The translations under genes were made by a program, and so were the position numbers. Of a stretch of DNA of 11,213 nucleotides, positions 1 through 6,196 are shown piece by piece (position 1 is the first letter of the stretch; the number at the start of each line of letters is the position of its first letter). The notes under the pieces were generated by a model that was given only the letters and a program-made list of their open reading frames with translations, was not told where the DNA came from and searched no databases. Origin of the DNA: Nitrososphaerota archaeon (GTDB lineage Archaea > Thermoproteota > Nitrososphaeria > Nitrososphaerales > Gagatemarchaeaceae); contig VBPK01000126.1 in assembly GCA_005877225.1 (NCBI GenBank), positions 1 to 11,213 on the forward strand, written 5' to 3'.

Positions 1-134
1 TCGACGTCTACTGTGGGAGGGACTACGCGGAGTATGTGTGGGATGCTATCATCGAGGCTGGACATGAGTATGGAATCGCCCCGTTCGGGCTCGACGCTCA
101 CGATAGGTTAGGCGGTTCGAGGTCGTCAGGTTAA
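1..134 (+). CDS. C-terminal fragment of a GcvT-like (aminomethyltransferase / sarcosine oxidase alpha-type) protein, ends early
   Basis: The gene enters from the left edge; the frame starts at base 3 and ends at TAA 132-134. The 43 visible residues include DYAEYVWDAIIEAG and GIAPFGLDAHDRL. These match the stretch of GcvT-family folate-binding proteins where a helix (lWdalleaG) is followed by GikPfGL.A.DsLRLEkG. In the family a further C-terminal region of well over 100 residues normally follows. Here the frame runs into GGSRSSG and stops, so the protein looks truncated or frameshifted. The next gene is a sarcosine oxidase beta-like flavoprotein 38 bases downstream. This suggests a linked N-methylglycine (sarcosine/dimethylglycine) demethylation function delivering C1 units to a folate or pterin carrier, which is inference. 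The family call is fairly safe; the exact member is not, because the N-terminus lies outside the window. Confidence 0.6.
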   Translation, partial: DVYCGRDYAEYVWDAIIEAGHEYGIAPFGLDAHDRLGGSRSSG

Positions 135-172
135 GGGCGATTGAGTTGCGAGCATTGTTCAGAAAGGAGAAG

Positions 173-1363
173 ATGTGGCAGAGACATAAGCTGAAACCGA
201 GATACGACGTTGTAGTTATCGGTGCGGGAGTTCACGGTCTCTCGATTGCTTACTATCTTGCAAAGAATCACGAGATCACTAACGTAGCGGTCCTGGACAA
301 GGTCTACCTGGGCGGTGGGAACAGCGGTAGGAATACCGCCATCATCAGGGCCAACTACATGACCGTGGAGGGGGTACATTTCTACAGCGAGAGTCTGAAG
401 CTCTACGAAGAGCTCTCGAAGGAGCTCAACTTCAACCTTCTCTTCTCGCAGATTGGCCACCTAAGCCTTGCCCACACGGACTCGGCGGTAAATGGCCTCT
501 GGAGGAGGGCGGAGGTCAACAAGGCTCTTGGAGTCAACAGCCGGGTCATATGGCCCGACGAGATCAAGAGGATGGTTCCCGCGCTCGACACCAGTGACAG
601 ACCTCGATATCCTGTGAAGGCGGCACTCTACCACGCCCCCGGAGGGGTGATCAGGCATGACGCGGTCGTCTGGGGGTATGCAAGGGGGGTTGAGAGGCAT
701 GGGGGAGAGGTTCACCCCCGCACCGAGGTTATCGCCATAGACGTGAAAGACCACCAGGTCACCGGTGTGAGGACCGACAAAGGAGAAGTGATAAGGGCAG
801 ACTGCGTGGTCAACGCAACCTCAGGGTACTGCACCACCGTCTCGAAGATGGTGGGCGTCGACCTTCCGGTGGTGACCCACCCCCTCCAGGCGTGTGTCAC
901 AGAGCCACTCAAACCCTTCTTGGACAAGGTGGTCGTCTCTGCTAACCTTCACGTCTATGTATACCAGACTGACAGGGGTGAGCTCGTCATGGGGTCAGAG
1001 ATTGACCCGTACTCGTCGTATAGCCAGGGATCCACGCTCGAGACTCTGGAGAGTATCGTAGCTCATGCGCTCGAGCTCTTTCCAGGACTGAGGCACGTGA
1101 GGGTGCTGAGGCAGTGGGGAGGGTTGTGCGATATGACCCCTGACTACAGCCCGATACTTGGGGAGGTAGATGGCCTGAAGGGGTTTGTCCTCGATGTGGG
1201 CTGGGGGACTTACGGTTTCAAGGCAGGACCAGTGTCGGGGAAGAGGATCGCCGAACTGATCGCAACAAAGAGGACTCCTGACATCATCAGACCGTTCAGA
1301 CTCTCGAGATTCCGGGAGGACAGGCTGGTGAGCGAGAAGGGTGCAGCTGCTGTCTCACACTAG
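173..1363 (+). CDS. soxB: FAD-dependent oxidoreductase, sarcosine oxidase/dehydrogenase beta subunit-like
   Basis: This is a D-amino-acid-oxidase-fold flavoprotein of 396 residues. Seen: an N-terminal Rossmann motif VVIGAGVHG (about residues 14-22) for FAD, an acidic residue closing the second strand (VAVLDK), and the SoxB-like NTAIIRANY. RHDAVVWGYAR (from about residue 161) corresponds to the place where heterotetrameric sarcosine oxidase binds FMN covalently through a histidine. Near the end are CDMTPDYSPILGE, GWGTYGFKA and the ending GAAAVSH, all strongly reminiscent of SoxB. The enzyme class oxidises sarcosine or a similar secondary amine in the cytoplasm. ATG 173 is preferred because the product then begins just before the FAD fold and AAGGAGA precedes it closely. 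TTG 146 would add nine residues. The truncated GcvT-like gene just upstream supports a common pathway. The true substrate (sarcosine, dimethylglycine, proline-like amine) is not determined. Confidence 0.8.
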   Translation: MWQRHKLKPRYDVVVIGAGVHGLSIAYYLAKNHEITNVAVLDKVYLGGGNSGRNTAIIRANYMTVEGVHFYSESLKLYEELSKELNFNLLFSQIGHLSLAHTDSAVNGLWRRAEVNKALGVNSRVIWPDEIKRMVPALDTSDRPRYPVKAALYHAPGGVIRHDAVVWGYARGVERHGGEVHPRTEVIAIDVKDHQVTGVRTDKGEVIRADCVVNATSGYCTTVSKMVGVDLPVVTHPLQACVTEPLKPFLDKVVVSANLHVYVYQTDRGELVMGSEIDPYSSYSQGSTLETLESIVAHALELFPGLRHVRVLRQWGGLCDMTPDYSPILGEVDGLKGFVLDVGWGTYGFKAGPVSGKRIAELIATKRTPDIIRPFRLSRFREDRLVSEKGAAAVSH

Positions 1364-1661
1364 ACCTTCAAGGATAAGGCGTACCCGATACTAGATCAAG
1401 AGACGCTAGGGGTATCAGACGCGCTCTCGAGAATAATTCTGCCAGGAGCGAGGAGTCAGAGGATGGGGACGGACAAATCCTTTCTGGTGAGACCGAGACA
1501 GGTTCGAGTGAGTCCTGGGGGAGGAAGGCACGAGTCTACGACGACGCAGTCGAAGCCGAGACACCTGTCGCCGGGATGCTCATAGGCTTGTACAAATCTC
1601 GTAACACCTTCGCCGCCATACTCGCCTGGGGCATGTCACAAGGCCATCCCGCCCTTCAAGG

Positions 1662-1669
1662 AATAAATA
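1662..1669 (+). promoter_or_regulatory. Probable TATA box for rfcS-hisS
   Basis: AATAAATA, preceded by purine-rich AAGG as a possible BRE (TFB recognition element), stands out in a GC-rich stretch. Archaeal transcription starts about 26 bases after the TATA centre. That puts the start near 1690-1695 and leaves a leader of about 40 bases before the rfcS ATG at 1732. The placement is inference from spacing. Confidence 0.5.
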
Positions 1670-1718
1670 CGATACCGCTTCGCCGCTCCTCATGAATGTA
1701 AGTGAGAGCAGGCAAACA

Positions 1719-1724
1719 GGAGTG
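1719..1724 (+). promoter_or_regulatory. Shine-Dalgarno site of rfcS
   Basis: GGAGTG lies seven bases before ATG 1732. It supports this start over the in-frame ATG codons at 1747 and 1750, although many family members begin directly at the MWVEKYRP position. Confidence 0.55.
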
Positions 1725-1731
1725 CTGAACG

Positions 1732-2703
1732 ATGCCACTTGAGGAGATGATGTGGGTCGAGAAATACAGGCCGAAGAAGCTCGAGGATTTGGTGAACCAA
1801 GCTAGCATGAAGGAGAGGCTCACTCCCCTTCTCGAGAGGAAGGGTGAGCTGCCGCATCTCCTCTTTGCCGGACCGCCTGGCTCAGGGAAGACGACGACTG
1901 CCCTAATCATCGTCAAGGAGATCCTGGGAGATCTTTCGAGCGATTACACGCTCTCGCTCAACGCGAGCGATGAAAGGGGGATCGACATGGTCCGTGAGCG
2001 AGTGAAAAACTTCGCAAGGTACTCAGACAGAAGGGACGGTGTGCCCTTCAGGCTGATCATACTAGATGAAGCCGACTCGATGACGGCCGACGCCCAGACG
2101 GCCCTTCGCAGGATAATGGAGGAGAGTTCCCAATTCACCAGATTCATCCTCATCTGCAACTATTCGTCGGGAATCATCGAGCCCCTGCAGAGTCGGTGCG
2201 CGATCTTCAGGTTCCAGCGGCTGGACGAGGGTTCGGTTACGACGCACCTCAAGGAGATTGCGAAGAAGGAGAAGATCAAGCCCCTCGAGCCCAGAGTCCT
2301 CTCGTCCATCTACGAGTCGACGAACGGTGACCTGAGGCAGGCCATCAACCTGTTCCAGGCAGCCTCGGCGTCGGGTGAGCTCTCCCTCGAGAAAGTCAAG
2401 GCCGTGACTGGCGCAACGGTGAAGGGGAGGGTCGGGGATATTGTAAGACTCGCCCTCGACGGCGAGTTCGAGAATGCTCGCTTGAAGATGGTCGAGCTCA
2501 CACGGGTCTACGGGATACCGGAGAGGGATTTCCTGAAGTTCGCGAACGAAGAGTTGACCAACCAGAAGGGTGATGGGTTGGGGGATGCAATCAAGATACT
2601 CGCCGAGTACGATTACAGGCTCGTCATGGGAGCCCAGCCAGAACTCCAACTGACCGCGATGCTCGCCGAACTCTCTGCTTTGAAGAACAGGAAGGGCGAG
2701 TAG
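1732..2703 (+). CDS. rfcS: Replication factor C small subunit (clamp loader ATPase)
   Basis: A 323-residue AAA+ ATPase, the usual length for archaeal RfcS. With RfcL it loads the PCNA sliding clamp onto primed DNA. Visible motifs are the N-terminal WVEKYRPKKLEDLV box (residues 8-21), Walker A GPPGSGKT (47-54), NASDERG (78-84), Walker B LIILDEAD (108-115), the SRC arginine-finger motif (154-156) and the sensor 2 region GDLRQAIN (199-206). A helical collar domain follows at the C-terminus. No key residue is missing. hisS begins four bases after the stop, so the two are probably co-transcribed from the TATA box near 1665. rfcL is not in the window. Confidence is very high. Confidence 0.97.
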   Translation: MPLEEMMWVEKYRPKKLEDLVNQASMKERLTPLLERKGELPHLLFAGPPGSGKTTTALIIVKEILGDLSSDYTLSLNASDERGIDMVRERVKNFARYSDRRDGVPFRLIILDEADSMTADAQTALRRIMEESSQFTRFILICNYSSGIIEPLQSRCAIFRFQRLDEGSVTTHLKEIAKKEKIKPLEPRVLSSIYESTNGDLRQAINLFQAASASGELSLEKVKAVTGATVKGRVGDIVRLALDGEFENARLKMVELTRVYGIPERDFLKFANEELTNQKGDGLGDAIKILAEYDYRLVMGAQPELQLTAMLAELSALKNRKGE

Positions 2704-2707
2704 GTGG

Positions 2708-3976
2708 GTGGATCTCTCTCTCCCGAGAGGGATCAGGGACATCGAGTCGCAGGAGCATCTTCTCTACGAGAGGATACGGGAGGCGTTCTACGAGGTCGCA
2801 GACCTCTTCAACTTCAAGATGATGGAGCCCGCCCCAATCGAGTACCTCTCCACTCTAAGCGCGAAGAGTGGGGAGGAGGTTGCGAAGCAGATCTACTCCT
2901 TCAAGGACAAGCGGGGGCGCGACGTTGGGCTGCGATTCGACCTCACCGTGGGTCTGACTCGGTACGTATCATCCAGGAGAGACCTGAAGCCACCGATAAA
3001 ACTCGCCTGCTACGGAGGCGCCTGGAGATACGAGGAGCCCCAGTACGGTAGGTACAGGTGGTTTCACCAGTGGGATGTTGAGATCTTCGGGAGTGCGAGC
3101 GCTGAAGCCGATGTGGAGGTAATTGACGTCTGTGACAAGATCCTGCGCAGGCTCGAACTTGACAACCTACTCATCCAAATTGGAGAGAGGAGCGTCGTCG
3201 AGGAGTACATCAGAAAGTCGCTTCGTGTCTCGTCGGAGGAGAAGCTCATCGAGTTGATGAGGGCTCTCGACAAAGTTCAGAGGAAGACGGAGGAGGAACT
3301 GATCAAGGAGTACGAGGCGAGGGGAGTAGGCAAGGACGATGTCAGCAAGCTGCTCGAGTTCGGGAGGCTACACGGCCCCCCCGAGAAGATGATACAGGTC
3401 GTCGACGAGCTTCAACTGAAGTCATCTGAAGGCCTGGGACGGGTCTGGGACTCTCTGAAAAGCAGGGGTATCGCGAACGTTGAGTACAACATGAGTGTCG
3501 TGAGGGGGATAGACTACTACACGGGTCTAGTCTTCGAGACTGTCGACACTAGGAATCCACAGCTCGGCTCCCTCTGCGGCGGGGGGAGGTACGACCTCCT
3601 GCCCAAGGTCTTCGGCAGACCCGACCTCTCGGCGACGGGCGCTGCCGGCGGGATCGAAAGAGTCGCTCTCTTGATGAAAGGGAGGGCCGAACCCAGAGGG
3701 GTCGTCTTTGTGGCGTACACAGATTCTTCGTTGCGCAAGAATGCGGTGAAACTTGCGAGTGAACTGAGAAGCGAGGGAGTCAAGGCGGAGACTGCACTCG
3801 ACCCAAAGAGCCTCGGAAAACAGCTTGAGGACGCGAGCGATCTCGGAGCGAAGTGGACCGTAATCATAGGGAAGAGAGAACTCGCTTCGGGCGAACTCAC
3901 TCTCAGGGACATGAATGAACGAAATGAAGAGCGGCTCAGCCCAGAGGAGGTCAGGGGGCGGCTGAAGGCGGGCTAG
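2708..3976 (+). CDS. hisS: Histidyl-tRNA synthetase
   Basis: A class II aminoacyl-tRNA synthetase of 422 residues that charges tRNA-His in the cytoplasm. The start is GTG 2708, giving MDLSLPRGIRDI, the expected opening with the PRGxRD box. Motif 2 is WRYEEPQYGRYRWFHQWDVEIFG in essence (about residues 106-128), with its Arg residues and Q.D pair. The histidine-specific motifs are VRGIDYYTG (265-273) and GGGRYD (291-296). Motif 3 is GAAGGIERVAL (311-321). The C-terminal anticodon-binding domain covers roughly 331-422. An insertion between motifs 2 and 3 (about 140-260) is normal for the family. The gene follows rfcS by four bases with no convincing ribosome binding site of its own, which suggests translational coupling. 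All catalytic motifs look intact. Confidence 0.96.
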   Translation: MDLSLPRGIRDIESQEHLLYERIREAFYEVADLFNFKMMEPAPIEYLSTLSAKSGEEVAKQIYSFKDKRGRDVGLRFDLTVGLTRYVSSRRDLKPPIKLACYGGAWRYEEPQYGRYRWFHQWDVEIFGSASAEADVEVIDVCDKILRRLELDNLLIQIGERSVVEEYIRKSLRVSSEEKLIELMRALDKVQRKTEEELIKEYEARGVGKDDVSKLLEFGRLHGPPEKMIQVVDELQLKSSEGLGRVWDSLKSRGIANVEYNMSVVRGIDYYTGLVFETVDTRNPQLGSLCGGGRYDLLPKVFGRPDLSATGAAGGIERVALLMKGRAEPRGVVFVAYTDSSLRKNAVKLASELRSEGVKAETALDPKSLGKQLEDASDLGAKWTVIIGKRELASGELTLRDMNERNEERLSPEEVRGRLKAG

Positions 3977-3987
3977 GTAATCGTCTC

Positions 3988-4031
3988 GTGACCGATTTCC
4001 GGGAACCCCTCCGCGAGAGAGTGACCGTTTC
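3988..4031 (+). repeat. Imperfect direct repeat GTGACCG(A)TTTC upstream of the MFS gene
   Basis: GTGACCGATTTC (3988-3999) and GTGACCGTTTC (4021-4031) start 33 bases apart, about three helical turns, in the hisS-MFS gap just ahead of the likely TATA box. The core TGACCG also occurs in the argG/ACT promoter region. An operator role is speculative. Confidence 0.3.
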
Positions 4032-4053
4032 GGACGAATCCTCGAGCCGCTTC

Positions 4054-4061
4054 AATAAGTA
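4054..4061 (+). promoter_or_regulatory. Weak TATA-like element for the MFS gene
   Basis: AATAAGTA is the only A+T-rich patch in the 114-base gap after hisS. A start about 26 bases downstream would fall near 4083-4087, a few bases before TTG 4091. This would give a very short leader. Confidence 0.35.
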
Positions 4062-4090
4062 GATGAACGACTCCTCCGAGCCCACGAGCC

Positions 4091-5338
4091 TTGCAGCAGC
4101 AGAACGACAAGGGCGTCAGCGCGGGTAGGAAAAAGAAGCGGAGGGTCGGGTGGGTCTACTCTGTGCTCCCCGTGTCGCTGGCGACGGGCCCTCTGGGGAC
4201 GCTCGTCCAGCTTTACCTGTTTCAGCTCAACGGTCCGACCCTGGGCACGATCTACGCGAGCCTCGCGGTCGCGATCTTCAACGGCGTGAGCATCCCAGCC
4301 TCGATGTTCTGGGGATACGCTACGGACAGGCTGCACAATCGCAAGACCATCGTGGTGGTCAGCTACGCGCTGACGGCCTTGGTTCTCTTCGCCTTCTTCT
4401 TCCTCAGGAATACACCGGGAACTATTCTGGTCTACTCTGTCTTCTCCTTCATCTCTGCAGCCGCAGCCACGCCGCTGAACCTGTTGATCATGGAGACCGA
4501 GCAGAAGGGAAGGTGGACGAGGGCCTTCGCCAGACTCTCCATGATGTCGAGCTTGGGAAGCGTCGGAGGACTAGTCCTCAGCACGCTCTGGGGTGTCCAG
4601 CGGTTGCCCCTCGTCCTACTCTCGATACCACTCGGGAGTTTCTCTCTTGCATCGGCCGTTCTTGCCTTCGCGACGATCAGAGAGCCCGCCTTCATACTTG
4701 AGAGGGAAACCATCGTCCGGCGGAGAGCCAGCTTCTTCACCCGTTTCTTGGCACTGCCGCTGATGTTTCTCACCACGCCCGGGCTCTTGGACTTCAGGCG
4801 GCTGTTCAGGGGCCTCCGCTTCAGCCTCACCAGCTACCTCCCTCTCTTCTACATCTCGACGGTCTGCTTCTACTTGTCAAGCGGGGTCTTCAACACCTCG
4901 CTAGTCCCGGCACTCTCCACCTTCTCGCTCTCGACGGGCGAGGTCTTCGCCGTCATCCTGTCGGGAATGGTCGTCCAGACACTCGCGTTTCAGTACGCGG
5001 GAAGGTACTTCGAGGGACGCTCCCTGGCGTCCGGCTCCATTCAGGGCCTTCTCCTGAGGGGCGGGTGTTACGTGCTCTTCGGGGTCTTCGCACTGGTCGC
5101 CGCAGGCCCAGCGTACGTGGTTCCGGCCCTGATACTTTACCCTCTGGCTTCAGGTGTGGCGTTCGCAGCATACTACATCTCGACGTACGCCATGATGTTC
5201 AACGCAATCCAGAGGGGGAACGCGTTCCACGTCACCTTCATCTCCGCCGGCCTGTTATTGTTCTTGGCCGCTGCTGTTGTGGCTAGGCTACCCGCGAGTG
5301 GCCACACCGAGGGTCCCCAGTCCAGAGCCGATGATTGA
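4091..5338 (+). CDS. Major facilitator superfamily transporter
   Basis: An integral membrane protein of 415 residues, the normal size for a 12-helix MFS carrier. The N-terminus has a positively charged cytoplasmic stretch (GRKKKRR, residues 12-18) followed by successive hydrophobic segments. The loop between helices 2 and 3 carries the MFS signature GYATDRLHNRK (75-85), with Gly, Asp, Arg and basic residues in place. A basic central loop (ERETIVRRRA, about 204-213) separates the two halves, and the polar tail ends in SRADD. The substrate cannot be told; drug, sugar or amino-acid derivative export are all possible. The start is taken as TTG 4091, because the next in-frame start candidate (GTG 4162) would cut into the first helix. 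It has a likely promoter of its own and is convergent with the ACT-domain gene. Confidence 0.8.
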   Translation: MQQQNDKGVSAGRKKKRRVGWVYSVLPVSLATGPLGTLVQLYLFQLNGPTLGTIYASLAVAIFNGVSIPASMFWGYATDRLHNRKTIVVVSYALTALVLFAFFFLRNTPGTILVYSVFSFISAAAATPLNLLIMETEQKGRWTRAFARLSMMSSLGSVGGLVLSTLWGVQRLPLVLLSIPLGSFSLASAVLAFATIREPAFILERETIVRRRASFFTRFLALPLMFLTTPGLLDFRRLFRGLRFSLTSYLPLFYISTVCFYLSSGVFNTSLVPALSTFSLSTGEVFAVILSGMVVQTLAFQYAGRYFEGRSLASGSIQGLLLRGGCYVLFGVFALVAAGPAYVVPALILYPLASGVAFAAYYISTYAMMFNAIQRGNAFHVTFISAGLLLFLAAAVVARLPASGHTEGPQSRADD

Positions 5339-5407
5339 AGCGATTTGCCCTCCTGTAGTAGGCAAGTCTAAAGGAATCGGAGAATCGAATGGGTAACAGG
5401 TTGCCGT

Positions 5408-6136
5408 TCAGTCAACTGAGGTTTCGCCCAGTTTCCTCTTCTCTTCGTCTATCAGCTCTGTCAGCGCCTCGAATGCCTTTCCAGCGTCCTTCATCGTCAC
5501 CACCATCATGGTATCCGTGTAGCAGCTTACCGTGTCTTCGATGTTGACGTGCTTTCTGGAAAGCTGGTCGTAGAAAGAGCTGATGCAACCCGTCGTAGTT
5601 ATGATCTCCTTTGGGCTGTGTACGGTTATCGCTGCGCGTTCTTCTCCTTCGTCTAGGAATTCAGCGGTCGCTAAGGCCTTCCTCACCTCCTTGTGCAGTC
5701 TCTCGTCAAAAATTAAGGTGATTGACGACAGCGATTCAGAGACTTGCATGAAGTCCTCTTGGTAGCTCGATAGAAGAGTGCTTACGGTTTGGAGGGTCTT
5801 CCTCGTCTTCTCGACCGAAAGCCTCGAGATGCCTGTCCTCACGTTCACGACGCTGTTCGCCACGACACTGGCTACTCGACTCGACCCTGGAGCATAATCA
5901 TCCCTGATCCGCTTCAGGGAGCTTATGATTCCTTCCTCGTTGACGTCTTTGACCTTCTTTCCCATCCTGGCGGCGACCTTCGGTCTGATCACCCTGGCCA
6001 GTCCACTCAGATTGGCATAATCCCTGGCAATGGCGTCTTGGAATGAGAAGTCGAAGTTGACCTCATTCCTCACCGCACCGATTAATGAAGGGCCGCTTCG
6101 CGAGTTCGATGACCGAAAGTGGTCACTCCGAGCCAA
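5408..6136 (-). CDS. ACT-domain protein, possible amino-acid-sensing regulator
   Basis: A soluble protein of 242 residues. The C-terminal part (about residues 165-235) has the ACT pattern: a strand (AAITVHSPKEI), the turn TTGCISSFYDQL followed by a helix, KHVNIEDTVSCYTD with its strand, a further strand MMVVTM, and a final helix (AGKAFEALTELIDEE). ACT domains usually bind amino acids and control enzymes or transcription. The N-terminal 150 residues are mostly helical and charged (for example GIISSLKRIRDDY) and could hold a DNA-binding or dimerisation unit, but I see no clear helix-turn-helix signature. The assumed start is TTG 6136, about 27 bases from the shared TATA element; a later GTG would cut into the helix at about residue 20. 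It is transcribed away from argG, so a link to arginine/lysine control is plausible but is inference. Confidence 0.65.
   Translation of the reverse strand: MARSDHFRSSNSRSGPSLIGAVRNEVNFDFSFQDAIARDYANLSGLARVIRPKVAARMGKKVKDVNEEGIISSLKRIRDDYAPGSSRVASVVANSVVNVRTGISRLSVEKTRKTLQTVSTLLSSYQEDFMQVSESLSSITLIFDERLHKEVRKALATAEFLDEGEERAAITVHSPKEIITTTGCISSFYDQLSRKHVNIEDTVSCYTDTMMVVTMKDAGKAFEALTELIDEEKRKLGETSVD
6110..6125. repeat. Inverted repeat TGACC-N6-GGTCA in the ACT/argG promoter region
   Basis: A perfect 5-base inverted repeat spaced by six bases (TGACCGAAAGTGGTCA). It lies just inside the assumed ACT reading frame and about 40-50 bases from the shared TATA element. The size and symmetry suit a dimeric repressor site, but a 5-base arm can occur by chance. 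Confidence 0.3.
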
Positions 6137-6159
6137 GAAAGGCTACCGACGGCCAAAAT

Positions 6160-6168
6160 CTATAAAAG
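6160..6168. promoter_or_regulatory. Near-symmetric TATA box serving divergent argG and ACT genes
   Basis: On the plus strand TATAAAAG (6161-6168) follows AAAATC. On the minus strand the same bases read TTTTATAG after GAAACGC, which resembles a BRE plus TATA box. Adding about 26 bases in each direction predicts starts near 6190 (plus) and 6137 (minus). These are within about seven bases of TTG 6197 (argG) and TTG 6136 (ACT gene). Both genes would then be leaderless or nearly so. Confidence 0.6.
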
Positions 6169-6196
6169 CGTTTCACCATTGACTCGCTTCATCACT

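Larger units (their letters stand above)
1364..1731. other. Gene-free gap with an unassigned open frame
   Basis: This 368-base stretch separates the soxB-like gene from rfcS. On the plus strand one frame stays open from 1378 to the TGA at 1693-1695 (105 codons). It has fairly coding-like codons in the middle, but its first ATG is at 1576, which gives only 39 residues (beginning MLIGLYKSRNTFAAILAWG). I do not recognise the product. The rfcS TATA element lies inside the last part of this frame, so at least that end is more likely regulatory than coding. It may be a decayed gene, a short unrecognised gene or chance. I see no tRNA, hairpin array or repeat here. Confidence 0.35.

Noticed and set aside
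2062..2742. 226-codon minus-strand open frame inside rfcS
   Set aside because: It is a shadow of rfcS, whose AAA+ motifs run through the same bases; there is no promoter or ribosome binding site for the minus strand.
4063..4128. ATG 4063 opening a 21-codon frame ahead of the MFS gene (possible leader peptide)
   Set aside because: It would begin upstream of the predicted transcript start, and its residues show no attenuator-like composition.
5344..5366. Small hairpin TTGCC-N11-GGCAA between the MFS and ACT genes as a terminator
   Set aside because: The stem has only five pairs with a long loop and no following T-run, so there is not enough to call a terminator.
6119..6196. N-terminal extension of argG from GTG 6119
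   Set aside because: It would include the TATA box, and the extra residues have no counterpart in the ArgG family as I know it.
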